Shown: positions 39,982 to 52,256 of the stretch, one piece after another | Position numbering within the stretch: the first letter of the stretch is position 1 | Layout of the letters: every line of letters starts with the position of its first letter | Assembly (NCBI RefSeq): GCF_022288725.1 | Contig: NZ_JAKNTA010000009.1 | Coordinates: 126,784-190,783 of the forward strand | DNA length: 64,000 nucleotides | From: Kitasatospora sp. A2-31 | GTDB taxonomy: Bacteria; Actinomycetota; Actinomycetes; Streptomycetales; Streptomycetaceae | Direction: 5' to 3' | The notes under the pieces: model-generated | What the model was told of the DNA's origin: nothing | Database searches by the model: none | The model's input: the letters and a program-made list of their open reading frames with translations, nothing else | Position numbers and translations under genes: made by a program

Positions 39982-41135
39982 GCCGGCACCCGCAGCAGCA
40001 CGCGCCACCCTCCCTCGTCCGGGCCCGCCAGCAGGGTGCCGCCGAGCAGTTCCGCGCGTTCGCGCATCCCCAGCAGACCGTACCCGCTGCCGCTGGCGGC
40101 CAGCTCACCCGTGCGATCGGGGCGGGCCGCGGTGTTGCGGACCTCCAGCTCCACCGCCTCGGGCAGGTAGCGCAGTTCGACCGTGCAGCGCGCTCCGGGG
40201 GCGTGTTTGCGCACGTTGGTCAGCGCCTCCTGCACCGTGCGCCGCACCGCGAGCCCCGCCTCGGCGGCCAGCGGGCGCGGCGTCCCGGTCACCGAGAACG
40301 CGGCCCGCTCACGCGCCGTCAGGTCCACCAGGAACTCCCCGACCGGGGTGAACTCGCCGCGCAGGGCGGAGAGCGCCTGCCGGGTCTCGGCCAGTCCGTC
40401 CTGCGCCATCCGGCGGGCGGCGACCACCCGTTCGCGGACCCGCTCCCGGTCGGTGCCCGCGTCCAGCATCAGCCGGGCCGCCTCCAGGTGGACGAGTTGG
40501 GCGGAGAGGCTGTGGGCGAGCACGTCGTGGATCTCCCGGGCGATCCTGGCCCGTTCGGCGAGGGCGGCGGTCTCCGCCTCGGCGGCCCGGGCGGCCCGCT
40601 CCTGGGCGAGCAGCCGGCGCGCGGTGCCGCGGGCCTCGGTGTCGAGGCGCAGCAGGTAGCCGAGGACGGTCAGGCCGCCCACCGTGGCGCAGACGGCGAG
40701 CCAGCTCTCCCAGCTGGCGGCCGTGTACGAGCCGAAGGCGGCCGCCGCCGTGGCCAGGGCGGCGCCCATCGGCAGCCGGACCAGGGCGGCGACGGCGAGG
40801 CCGGCCCAGGTGAAGTCGGCCAGGACGTAGGCCCGCCCCCACTCGGCGAGCCAGGCACCGCCGATCAGGACGCCGGCCAGCGCGAGCGAGGCGAGCAGCC
40901 GCTGTTCCCGGCTGACCCGCAGGAAGGCCGCCACCACCAGGATCGTCGCGAGCAGGCCCGCGACCGCCGCGACCGCGGTCCGACCGGTGTACCCGCCGCG
41001 GGAGTACATCCCCCAGACCACCGTGACCAGCAGTACCAGCCGGCCGGCCACGGTGAGGATCCGCCGCGGCCGGCTCTCGGCGTCCCGGTCCATCCCCTCG
41101 CGGGACGGCCAGCGGGTCCAGGACCACTCGGGCAC
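39978..41135 (-). CDS. Sensor histidine kinase, NarL/DesK-type partner
   Basis: A 385-residue kinase. Four to five hydrophobic segments (about 25-150) form a membrane domain with little outside the membrane. A HisKA_3 domain follows, with ERARIAREIHDVLAHSLSAQ (phospho-His about 201), and a HATPase_c domain with EALTNVRKHAPGARC and GYGLLGMRERAELLGG. GTG at 41135 has GGAGGAGA upstream and fits the family start. Cotranscribed with the regulator that follows. Signal unknown. Confidence 0.9.
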   Translation of the reverse strand: MPEWSWTRWPSREGMDRDAESRPRRILTVAGRLVLLVTVVWGMYSRGGYTGRTAVAAVAGLLATILVVAAFLRVSREQRLLASLALAGVLIGGAWLAEWGRAYVLADFTWAGLAVAALVRLPMGAALATAAAAFGSYTAASWESWLAVCATVGGLTVLGYLLRLDTEARGTARRLLAQERAARAAEAETAALAERARIAREIHDVLAHSLSAQLVHLEAARLMLDAGTDRERVRERVVAARRMAQDGLAETRQALSALRGEFTPVGEFLVDLTARERAAFSVTGTPRPLAAEAGLAVRRTVQEALTNVRKHAPGARCTVELRYLPEAVELEVRNTAARPDRTGELAASGSGYGLLGMRERAELLGGTLLAGPDEGGWRVLLRVPA

Positions 41136-41206
41136 GGGGTCTCCTCCGGGGTTCTTCGGGGGGGTCGGCGGGTGTCGGCCGGCCCGGGACCGCGCGGCGG
41201 GTGCGG

Positions 41207-41692
41207 TCAGCGGGCCGCGGGGGTCCCGAACGAGGGCTCCAGGGTCCGTGCCCTCCAGTTCACCACGAGCGACCTGACCAGCAGCAGGACCGCCAGGCCG
41301 AGCAGCAGCGCGCTGCCGGTCTGGTGGACGTGCAGGACCGCGCCGAGGCCGAACAGGCCGAGCCGGATCGCGATCATGCCCGACCAGGCGGCCACCGTGG
41401 CCCTGGTGCCCTTGGCCCAGACCGCGCCGTCCTCGCCGCGCCAGAGCCGGACGGTCCAGCCCCAGACGCAGCCCATCGCGAGCACGGCCAGCAGCGAGCA
41501 GGCCAGCAGGGCGACGGACGTCCCGGGGTGGCTGCGGTCGAGGAGCTGCGGGTCCCGCAGCGCGAGCACGCCGAGGAGCACCGGGAGCAGCCAGGTGCGG
41601 CGCCCGGAGTCCAGGCGTTGCGCCCGCATCTGACGCTGGACCACCAGGACCATCACCACGATGATCACAAGGACGTTGGCGAGGGCGGTCAT
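41207..41692 (-). CDS. DUF1453-like integral membrane protein
   Basis: A 161-residue protein with four to five predicted transmembrane helices (about 5-22, 35-45, 60-78, 95-118, 125-142) separated by short Arg-rich loops such as QRQMRAQRLDSGRR. It resembles small DUF1453 (CcdC-like) membrane proteins, but the match is only by pattern. The start follows GGACGGAGAG. It lies 71 bp upstream of the kinase gene on the same strand and may be its operon partner or accessory. Confidence 0.7.
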   Translation of the reverse strand: MTALANVLVIIVVMVLVVQRQMRAQRLDSGRRTWLLPVLLGVLALRDPQLLDRSHPGTSVALLACSLLAVLAMGCVWGWTVRLWRGEDGAVWAKGTRATVAAWSGMIAIRLGLFGLGAVLHVHQTGSALLLGLAVLLLVRSLVVNWRARTLEPSFGTPAAR

Positions 41693-41802
41693 CGGACTCT
41701 CCGTCCCGACGGAAGGCTGGCTGGGCTGACCTCACCGACGCTACGGATCCGGCCCCGCCGGGTGATCGGAGCCGGGGTGGACCGGGGACGGGCCCGGGTG
41801 GA

Positions 41803-41854
41803 ACCGACGGCAGAGGGCCCTCCACCCGTGGGTGGAGGGCCCTCTGCCGTCGGT
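41803..41854 (-). terminator. Very long terminator hairpin after parE
   Basis: A perfect 25-bp inverted repeat (41803-41827 and 41830-41854) with a 2-nt centre, beginning 7 bp beyond the parE stop. It is the longest perfect stem in the window and can act in both directions. Confidence 0.9.
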
Positions 41855-41861
41855 GCCGGGA

Positions 41862-43973
41862 TCAGGCGTCGATGCGGGAGCGGTCCAGGGTGGCCGCCGA
41901 GTCCACGATGAACTCCTTGCGCGGGGCGACGTCGTTGCCCATCAGCAGGTCGAAGATCCGCTCCGCCTGCTCCAGGTCGCCCAGGTTGATCCGGCGCAGG
42001 GTGCGGTGGCGCGGGTCCATGGTGGTCTCGGCCAGCTGGTCGGCGTCCATCTCGCCGAGGCCCTTGTAGCGCTGCACCGGGTCCTTCCAGCGCAGGCCCT
42101 TGCGCTGGAACTCCAGCAGGGTGGAGCGCAGCTCGGCGTCGGAGTAGGTGTAGTGGTACTTCTCCTGGCCGCGCTTGGGGTTGGTGAGCTCGATCCGGTG
42201 CAACGGCGGGACGGCCGCGAAGACCCGGCCCTGCTCGACCATCGGCCGCATGTACCGCTGGAACAGCGTCAGCAGCAGGCAGCGGATGTGCGATCCGTCG
42301 ACGTCGGCGTCGGCCATGAAGATGACCCGGCCGTAGCGGGCCTGGTCGATGTCGAAGGTGCGGCCCGAACCGGCCCCTATCACCTGGATGATCGCGGCGC
42401 ACTCGGCGTTCTTGAGCATGTCGCTCACGGAGGCCTTCTGCACGTTGAGGATCTTGCCGCGGATCGGCAGCAGGGCCTGGAACTCGGAGTTGCGGGCGAG
42501 CTTGGCGGTGCCGAGCGCGGAGTCGCCCTCGACGATGAAGAGCTCGCTGCGGTCGACGTCGTCGCTGCGGCAGTCGGCCAGCTTGGCCGGCAGCGAGCTG
42601 GTCTCCAGCGCGGTCTTGCGGCGCTGGGCCTCCTTGTGCTGGCGGGCGGCGACGCGGGTGCGCGCGGCCGCGACGACCTTCTCCAGCACGGCGCGGGCCT
42701 GCACCTTCTCGTCCTTCTTGGCCGAGGTGAGGAAGGCCTTCAGCTCCTTGGCGACCACGGCCGCGACGATCCGGTTGGCCGCCGAGGTGCCCAGCACCTC
42801 CTTGGTCTGGCCCTCGAACTGCGGCTCGGCGAGCCGGACGGTGACCACCGCGGTCAGGCCCTCGGTGGCGTCGTCCTTGGTGATGTCGTCCTCGGCGACG
42901 CGCAGCAGCTTGGCGGAGCGCAGCACCTCGTTGACCGTCTTGGCGAGGGAGCGCTCGAACCCGGTGACATGGGTGCCGCCCTTGGGGGTGGCGATGATGT
43001 TCACGAAGGAGCGCAGGGTGGTGTCGTAGCCGGCGCCCCAGCGCAGCGCGATGTCCACGCCGAGGTGACGGGTGACCTCGGTGGGCGTCATGTGGCCGAG
43101 CTCGTCGAGGACGGGGACGGTCTCCTTGAAGGTGCCCTCCCCGCGCAGCCGCAGCACGTCGCAGATCGGCTTGTCGGGCGCCAGGAACTCGCAGAACTCG
43201 GCGATGCCGCCGTCGTAGCGGAACGTCGCCTCCTCGACCCGGTCGCTCTCGGTCAGCCGCTCGTCACGGACGACGATGGTCAGGCCGGGGACGAGGAAGG
43301 CGGTCTGCCGGGCCCGGTTGTGCAGGTGCTCCAGCGAGAGCCGGGCGTCCTTGAGGAAGATCTGCCGGTCCGCCCAGTAGCGGATCCTGGTCCCGGTGCG
43401 GGTCTTGGGCACCTTGCGGGTCCTGGTCAGCCCGTTGGCCGGCTCGAACGGGGCGTCCGGGCTGGTCTCGGTGAAGATGCCGGGGGTGCCGCGGCGGAAG
43501 CTGATCGCGTGGGTGTGGCCGCCGCGGTCGACCTCGACGTCCAGGCGGGCGGAGAGGGCGTTCACCACGGAGGCGCCGACGCCGTGCAGACCGCCGGAGG
43601 CCGCGTAGGACCCGCCGCCGAACTTGCCGCCGGCGTGCAGCTTGGTCATCACGACCTCGACGCCGGACAGCCCGGTCTTGGGCTCGACGTCGACCGGGAT
43701 GCCGCGGCCGTTGTCGCGGACCTCCACCGAGGCGTCGTCGTGCAGGACGACCTCGATCCGGTCGCAGTGGCCGCCGAGGGCCTCGTCGACCGAGTTGTCG
43801 ATGATCTCCCAGAGGCAGTGCATCAGGCCGCGGCTGTCGGTGGACCCGATGTACATGCCGGGGCGCTTGCGGACCGCCTCCAGGCCCTCCAGGACGAGCA
43901 GGTGCCGAGCGGTGTAGTTGGAACCGTCGTCGCCGGCCAGCAGTGCGGACGGCACGGTCGTTTCGGCACTCAC
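41862..43973 (-). CDS. parE: DNA topoisomerase IV subunit B (ParE)
   Basis: A 703-residue ATPase subunit. GHKL ATP-binding motifs: EIIDNSVDEALGG, VRDNGRGIPVDV and GGLHGVGASVVNALS. The transducer part has RWGAGYDTTLRSFVN. The TOPRIM domain has EGDSALGTAKLARNSEFQA, DADVDGSHIRCLLLTLFQRY and the terminal KGLGEMDADQL. With ParC (27616-30066) it forms topoisomerase IV, which decatenates chromosomes. It starts with GTG. It is ParE rather than GyrB by length, lack of a gyrB insert, and neighbourhood with hrdB. Confidence 0.95.
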   Translation of the reverse strand: MSAETTVPSALLAGDDGSNYTARHLLVLEGLEAVRKRPGMYIGSTDSRGLMHCLWEIIDNSVDEALGGHCDRIEVVLHDDASVEVRDNGRGIPVDVEPKTGLSGVEVVMTKLHAGGKFGGGSYAASGGLHGVGASVVNALSARLDVEVDRGGHTHAISFRRGTPGIFTETSPDAPFEPANGLTRTRKVPKTRTGTRIRYWADRQIFLKDARLSLEHLHNRARQTAFLVPGLTIVVRDERLTESDRVEEATFRYDGGIAEFCEFLAPDKPICDVLRLRGEGTFKETVPVLDELGHMTPTEVTRHLGVDIALRWGAGYDTTLRSFVNIIATPKGGTHVTGFERSLAKTVNEVLRSAKLLRVAEDDITKDDATEGLTAVVTVRLAEPQFEGQTKEVLGTSAANRIVAAVVAKELKAFLTSAKKDEKVQARAVLEKVVAAARTRVAARQHKEAQRRKTALETSSLPAKLADCRSDDVDRSELFIVEGDSALGTAKLARNSEFQALLPIRGKILNVQKASVSDMLKNAECAAIIQVIGAGSGRTFDIDQARYGRVIFMADADVDGSHIRCLLLTLFQRYMRPMVEQGRVFAAVPPLHRIELTNPKRGQEKYHYTYSDAELRSTLLEFQRKGLRWKDPVQRYKGLGEMDADQLAETTMDPRHRTLRRINLGDLEQAERIFDLLMGNDVAPRKEFIVDSAATLDRSRIDA

Positions 43974-44511
43974 GCGGCACTCTCCTCAGGTCAAGTTCTG
44001 TCTCGTCGGTCACACCGGTCGCATCCGGCTCGGCCGCCAGTGCAGCACATCGCACCGACAGCCGCTCCGCTGCGTGTGCACACCCCTCCGGTGGGTGCGC
44101 AGCACGGCGAGCCGGTCCCGCGCAGCTTGTACGCGCTGCGCGAACAAGCGCCGCGCCGGACGGGGAGCGCCGGGGCGCCATCTCCTCCCGGTACCACCGG
44201 TCCTGGCGGTTCGTGGGGCCGGGTGCAGGCTCCGGAACTGCCGTTATGCAGGCTACCGGGGCCCGGGACGGGGCTTATGCTCCAACCCAGCAGAGGATTA
44301 TGCTACGCGGACCCCGCACCCCGTTCCGATCGGGCGTTCGAGGGGTGGGCGGATCCTGGGACCTCGGCACGCATGAACCACCGGCGCCCGGGGCACGTCC
44401 TCATCTACACAGCAGAATCCTCAAAGAAGAAAAGCCACGAGCGGGAACGTTTTCGGCCTGGTTGGATGTTGACCCTGGTACGACAGCTCGTCGAGCTAGA
44501 GAAGAGGCGAC
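43974..44511. other. Divergent intergenic region parE / small zinc-site gene
   Basis: 538 bp without a gene. Three TTATGC motifs (44244, 44275 and 44298) lie in the forward half; they may belong to the promoter of the gene at 44512, in which AGGCTAC or TATGCT could serve as -10. A lower-GC stretch 44400-44440 follows. Confidence 0.5.
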
Positions 44512-44742
44512 GTGACTACTGTTCTGACACCTGCGAGCCCGCTGACCGCGGCTGACCGCTGCGACCGCTGCGGCGCCCAGGCCTACCTGCGCGTCGTACT
44601 CGCCAGCGGCGGAGAGCTGCTCTTCTGCGCCCACCACGGCCGGAAGTTCGAGCCCGAGCTCAAGAAGATCGCCGTGGAGATACAGGACGAGAGCGGCCGT
44701 CTCACCAGCACGACCGCGACGGCCACCGACGACGAGCGCTGA
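44512..44742 (+). CDS. DUF7455-like small zinc-site protein
   Basis: A 76-residue protein conserved in actinomycetes next to hrdB/parE. Its core is DRCDRCGAQAYLRVVLASGG followed by LLFCAHHGRKFEP. The CxxC and CxHH pattern fits a single zinc ribbon, and the C-terminus is acidic and Thr-rich. It starts with GTG preceded by AGAGGCGAC. Function is unknown; regulatory or RNA-polymerase-linked roles are possible but unproven. Confidence 0.88.
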   Translation: MTTVLTPASPLTAADRCDRCGAQAYLRVVLASGGELLFCAHHGRKFEPELKKIAVEIQDESGRLTSTTATATDDER

Positions 44743-44810
44743 TTCCGGGCGCCACAGCAGCAGCCAGACCACGAGCTGTGTCCGGTCGCGCACCGAGCGC
44801 GACCGTTCGG

Positions 44811-44850
44811 GCCGGGCGACGGGTCCCCCTCCGGGGACCGGTCGCCCGGC
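44811..44850 (+). terminator. Terminator after the small zinc-site gene
   Basis: Arms GCCGGGCGAC/GTCGCCCGGC plus inner GGTCCCC/GGGGACC with one mismatch, followed by TTCGCTGTTT. It also faces the convergent protease gene. Confidence 0.88.
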
Positions 44851-44940
44851 TTCGCTGTTTCCACGTCAGAGGGCGATCGCGCGACCACCGGCCGCAGGGC
44901 CGGACGGCCGACCGGAGCCGGCGACGGCGGTTGCAGGCCG

Positions 44941-45864
44941 CTACAGCACGGCGCGCACGGCGTCCGCGACGGTGCTCACCCGCGTGTAGACGCCCGGGTG
45001 GACCGCCTCCGCACAGCCCGTTCCCCAGGAGACCAGCCCGACCAGCCGGCCCGCGACGACCAGCGGGCCGCCGCTGTCCCCCTGGCAGGCGTCACGGCCG
45101 CCCTTCTCCTCCCCCGCGCAGACCATGCCGCGGGCGTCGAACCGCCCGTCCGGCCCTCCCGGGTAGGCCTTCGCGCAGGTCTGGTCGGCGATGGTCGACA
45201 CGTCCACACCGCGCAGCGTGGGCGAGTAGTCACCCCTCGCGGTGGTGTCCCCCCAGCCGAAGACCCGGGCCGGCGTCCCCGGCCGGTAGGGCTCGGTCTC
45301 GCCCTGGCCGATCAGGTCGATCACCTGCCGGCCACCCTGCGACTCCGTGAGCGAAAGCACGGCGATGTCGTTCATGTTGGCGGAGAACGAGTAGTCGGGG
45401 TGGATCCAGACCGACTCGACCGGCACCTCGCGGCCGGCGGAGCCCCGCAGGTCGTCCCGGCCGAGCACGACCTTCAGTGCCGGCCGGTCGACCCGCTTCC
45501 CCTTGGACTCGTCGTAGAAGCAGTGCGCCGCCGTCACCACCCTGGTCGGGGTGACCAGCGCACCGCCGCAGAACTGGCCGGACCGGCCGTTGCCGAACTG
45601 CGGCCGGCTGGAGAGCGCCACCATCCACGGGTGGTCGGCCGTCGACACCGCGTTGCCGCCGATGATGCGGCGCTGCGCCTCGGCGGATGCGGCCCCCGGG
45701 CCCAGCACGACCAGCGGTGCGGGCAGCGCCGCGAGCAGCGCCAGTACGGCGGCCCGCCGCCGGCGACCGCCGGGCCCGGCGGTCGCGCGTACCGGCGGAA
45801 CGGCCGGGGCGCCGGCAGCGGTCGGCAGGTCCGGGCGGTCCGGACGATCCGGGGTGGGCAGCAC
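44941..45864 (-). CDS. Secreted trypsin-like serine protease (S1 family)
   Basis: A 307-residue protein with a signal sequence (GRRRRAAVLALLAALPAPLV, cleavage after about ASAEA). The protease begins RRIIGGNAVSTADHPWMVAL, the trypsin-like activation site (IIGG). Catalytic triad: His in VVTAAHCF, Asp in MNDIAVLSL, Ser in CQGDSGGPLVV. The specificity-pocket Asp before GDSGG (RDACQGDSGG) indicates trypsin-type cleavage after Lys or Arg. GTG at 45864 has GGAG 6 bp upstream. Exported and probably active extracellularly. Confidence 0.92.
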   Translation of the reverse strand: MLPTPDRPDRPDLPTAAGAPAVPPVRATAGPGGRRRRAAVLALLAALPAPLVVLGPGAASAEAQRRIIGGNAVSTADHPWMVALSSRPQFGNGRSGQFCGGALVTPTRVVTAAHCFYDESKGKRVDRPALKVVLGRDDLRGSAGREVPVESVWIHPDYSFSANMNDIAVLSLTESQGGRQVIDLIGQGETEPYRPGTPARVFGWGDTTARGDYSPTLRGVDVSTIADQTCAKAYPGGPDGRFDARGMVCAGEEKGGRDACQGDSGGPLVVAGRLVGLVSWGTGCAEAVHPGVYTRVSTVADAVRAVL

Positions 45865-46017
45865 CGTGACTCCAGGTGGCTCGGCAGCAGGCAACCGGCA
45901 CAGCGTAGGTGACCGGCTACGCGCAGCGACCGCGTCCCGCCGCAGGGCCACCCGGACGAGCGACAACGGCCACCCGGACGCTGACGCACCCGGCCCCGGG
46001 AGCCGCCCGGACGTGCG

Positions 46018-46050
46018 AAGGGGCCCGGAGCGGTGTGCTCCGGGCCCCTT
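46018..46050 (-). terminator. hrdB terminator, distal hairpin
   Basis: A 14-bp perfect stem (AAGGGGCCCGGAGC with its complement at 46037-46050) and a 5-nt loop. A second small perfect stem, GCAGGGCC/GGCCCTGC (46055-46072), lies between it and the hrdB stop. Confidence 0.85.
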
Positions 46051-46086
46051 CGCCGCAGGGCCGGGGCCCTGCCAAAGGTCTGCCGA

Positions 46087-47736
<1,650 letters not shown>

Positions 47737-48249
47737 GAACAACCTCTCGGACGATGAGTGGACTCGAACCCGTACCGGCCGCCCGAGGGGGCGGGGAAGG
47801 AAATCGCGCATCGGACGCGCGGTGTCGATTCCGACCGACTCGGGCTTGAGGACTGGGTTTGCAGGACGGCAGCAGCGCCGCAGACCAACACAGCATTCTG
47901 ACATGTTGGGGTATTCCGGAGCTGCTTCCGCTCAGGACACATCGCTGCTACGCGTCAAGTGTTACGCATGGCCTTCGTGTCGCGGGTCACACCGCTCGGC
48001 GCCCGCGGCCCGGGGCCGGCTTCCATCATCGCGCACTCACACCCGAGACGGTTGGCATGGACAGGACATTTCCGGAGGTGTCTCGCCGGGGGCGGGTCGG
48101 GGACCGGTCCGGGGCGGGGCCGGGGAGGGCCTGTCGGCGGGGCCGCGGGGGCGCCTGGAACGGCCTTTCGGCGGGGCCGCCGGGGCCGGCGGGGCGGCGG
48201 AGCCGGCGGGGCGGCGGAAGCCCGGCGCGGGGACGCGGTGGCGCCAGAA
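47737..48249. other. hrdB upstream region
   Basis: About 510 bp. The reverse strand carries possible promoter elements for hrdB: TTGACG at 47958-47953 and GGAATA at 47917-47912. Sequence 48050-48240 is extremely GC-rich and low in complexity. No open reading frame is convincing. Confidence 0.5.
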
Positions 48250-48292
48250 GGCCCTCCGGCCGCGCCGTGCGATGCGGTGCGGCCGGAGGGCC
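48250..48292 (-). terminator. Terminator after whiH
   Basis: Perfect 14-bp arms GGCCCTCCGGCCGC/GCGGCCGGAGGGCC with a 15-nt loop, 39 bp beyond the whiH stop. Confidence 0.88.
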
Positions 48293-48331
48293 GGGGGTTC
48301 GCGGGAGCCGCTCGGTCGCCGGGTGGGCGGC

Positions 48332-49210
48332 TCAGTGCTCGCGGGGCGCCGGGACGGACGGCTCGATCTCCGGGTGCACGGTGAGCAGCGCCCGCATCGC
48401 GACCTCGCCCGCGGTGCCGTCGCCCGTGCCGAGCGCGTCGACCAGCCGGGCGTGCAGGCTGACCGAGGCCTCCGAGGGCCGCTCGCAGGAGGTCGCCGGG
48501 CCGCCGGACACCTGGAGCGCGCAGGAGACGATCCCGGACAGGTGCTCCAGCATGCGGTTACCCGCCATCTGCAGGACCAGGGCGTGCAGCTCGGCGTCGG
48601 CCCGGGTGTAGGTGGAGTGGTCGGCCTGGGCGGACGCGTGGCCCATGATCTCGACCAGCTCGACCAGCCGCTGCTGGACGTCCTCGCGGCCGTGCCCCGC
48701 GGCGAGCCGGGCCGCCAGCGGCTCGATCGCCCAGCGGAGCTCGAACAGCTCCCGGCGCTGCTCGTCGCGCTGCGGGCCGAAGGCGCGCCACTCGATGATG
48801 TCCGGGTCGAGGAGGTTCCAGTCGCCGACCGGGCGGACCCGGGTGCCGACGTTAGGCCGGGCGCTGACGAGGCCCTTGGCCTCCAGCACGCGCAGCGACT
48901 CGCGGACGACGGTGCGGGAGACCTCGAACCGCTGGCCGATCTCCTCGGGGACGAGCGGGCGGTCGGCACCGAGGTCACCGGAGACGATCATCTGACCGAG
49001 CTGCTGGACGAGCTGGCCGTGCAGGCCGCGGCCGCGGCTGCTGGTGGTCTTGCGGCCGACCCGGGCCAGGTCCGACTCGGCGCCCTCCCAGCGGGGCGCC
49101 GGCGGGGTCGGCCGGTCGGCGTACGAGAAGCGGTCCAGTTCGCCGGCGCCGGGGATGGCGCTGTCGGCGGAGCGGGCGGGGGTCATGGTGGGGTGCGCAA
49201 GGGTACTCAC
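48332..49210 (-). CDS. whiH: Sporulation transcription factor WhiH (GntR/FadR family)
   Basis: A 292-residue regulator that acts in aerial-hypha septation. The winged-helix domain (about 68-135) contains LHGQLVQQLGQMIVSGDLG, VPEEIGQRFEVSRTVVRESL and VLEAKGLVSARPNVGTRV. The FCD ligand-binding domain spans about 160-280 (ADAELHALVLQMAGNRMLEH, with His metal-site candidates). GTG at 49210 has AGGA 4-7 bp upstream. It matches my recollection of S. coelicolor WhiH (SCO5819, beside hrdB). A sigma-WhiG promoter is expected upstream. Confidence 0.9.
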   Translation of the reverse strand: MSTLAHPTMTPARSADSAIPGAGELDRFSYADRPTPPAPRWEGAESDLARVGRKTTSSRGRGLHGQLVQQLGQMIVSGDLGADRPLVPEEIGQRFEVSRTVVRESLRVLEAKGLVSARPNVGTRVRPVGDWNLLDPDIIEWRAFGPQRDEQRRELFELRWAIEPLAARLAAGHGREDVQQRLVELVEIMGHASAQADHSTYTRADAELHALVLQMAGNRMLEHLSGIVSCALQVSGGPATSCERPSEASVSLHARLVDALGTGDGTAGEVAMRALLTVHPEIEPSVPAPREH

Positions 49211-49379
49211 AGGTCCTTTGTCGGCGATCGGCGGGCACAGCTTGAGAATTCTCGTGAAAAGCACACGAAAGGGTGATCGACCGTGACTGGATAATTGACT
49301 TCTTATCAGGAAGAACCGCGCATTACGGTCACAGGTGGTCGATCTTGGCGGAGCGTCAGCCGAACCGCCCCCCAAGGGG

Positions 49380-50285
49380 TCAGAGCGCGCGACGGCGGAC
49401 CTGTACCAGGAGGGCGGCGAGCAGCAGCACCGACGCCGGCGCAGACACGGCGGCCAGCAGCGCGGGATCCGTCAGCGCCGACCCGCTCACCGCAACCCGG
49501 CGGTCCCCGCCGTACACCCACCCGTACGCCCACTCCACACCGGACTGGAACGGCAGCAGCTCCGCCGCGCGCGCCGGCCAGGGCGTGCCGGTCTGGCGCA
49601 GCAGCAGCGCCACCCCGGTCTCCAGCAGCGGCGGCAGGGCGCAGAGCAACAGGACGCCGGCCGCGGCGCTCCGGGTCAGCGAGGCGGTCAGCACCCCGGT
49701 CCAGGCCGCCACCACGGTCAGCAGTACGAAGGCCACCAGTGCGGCCGGGCCGCCGTGGCCCGCTCCGAGCGCGGCCGGGGCGAGGACTCCGGGCAGGTCG
49801 GCGGGCGCCGCGAGGCCGGCCGAGGAGAGCGCCGCGGCGAGCCGGTCCGAGAGCGCGCCCGGATCCGACCAGGCCTCCACCGTCACCCCGCCCGGCAGCG
49901 CGAGGTGGGCGGCCACCGCGTCGACCGCCAGCGTCAGCGGTGCGAGCAGCAGCGCGGTGGCCCCGGTCACGGTCAGCTTGGCCAGCAGCAGCCGGACCCG
50001 GCGCAGGTACGAGACCCGGGAGGCCGGCAGCCCCGGGTACCGCACCTCGTGCCCGTAGGAGAGCGCGCCCAGGATCCCGGCGCCGAGGGCCGCGAAGGGC
50101 AGCGGGATCAGCGGCACGGCCGCCGTCAGCAGTCGGACGCCGGCCGGGCCGGAGAGCGATCCGGAGGGTGTCTGGGCCGCCAGGACCGCGGCCACCGCGG
50201 CGTCGCAGAGCAGCACGGCGGCGAGGAGCAGCCAGGTGGAACGGAGGCCGCGCAGCCGGCGCAGCTCGTAGGCCAGGGCACGCAC
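49380..50285 (-). CDS. ABC transporter permease-like membrane protein
   Basis: A 301-residue protein with about six transmembrane segments (first about 15-37, RSTWLLLAAVLLCDAAVAAVLA partly shown). It is encoded directly after an ABC ATPase gene; ACC is the only codon between the ATPase stop and this GTG, and the two frames are the same. This indicates translational coupling or read-through. It has no sharp family motif but resembles ABC-2 type permeases encoded beside WhiH in streptomycetes (recollection). Exported substrate unknown. Confidence 0.8.
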   Translation of the reverse strand: MRALAYELRRLRGLRSTWLLLAAVLLCDAAVAAVLAAQTPSGSLSGPAGVRLLTAAVPLIPLPFAALGAGILGALSYGHEVRYPGLPASRVSYLRRVRLLLAKLTVTGATALLLAPLTLAVDAVAAHLALPGGVTVEAWSDPGALSDRLAAALSSAGLAAPADLPGVLAPAALGAGHGGPAALVAFVLLTVVAAWTGVLTASLTRSAAAGVLLLCALPPLLETGVALLLRQTGTPWPARAAELLPFQSGVEWAYGWVYGGDRRVAVSGSALTDPALLAAVSAPASVLLLAALLVQVRRRAL

Positions 50286-50288
50286 GGT

Positions 50289-52052
<1,764 letters not shown>

Positions 52053-52256
52053 CGCTGGCTGCTCCCATGCCCTCGGCCGACCGGCGCCTGTACGGCGCGG
52101 GACGCCCCGCGCCGCCCCCGCGCCAGCACACTAGGGGGCTGCGGGGACGATTCCGGGCATTACGGGAGCGGCACGGGCCCGCCGTCCGCACACCTCACCC
52201 GATCAGGGGACAATCCGATCCTGCGACCGAGCGGCGGACCTCCGGTCGGTCGTGCC

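Noticed and set aside
47755..47780. tRNA-like T-arm (reverse strand GGGTTCGAGTCC) in the hrdB leader
   Set aside because: No acceptor stem, D arm or anticodon arm of tRNA spacing can be drawn around it. It lies in the untranslated leader of hrdB and is probably chance.
49225..49300. Sigma-WhiG promoter for whiH
   Set aside because: GCCGATCG (reverse of 49225-49232) is too close to the start codon, and AGTCAA with GTCGATCA near 49274-49300 has wrong spacing. Neither is good enough to annotate, although such a promoter is expected from the known biology of whiH.
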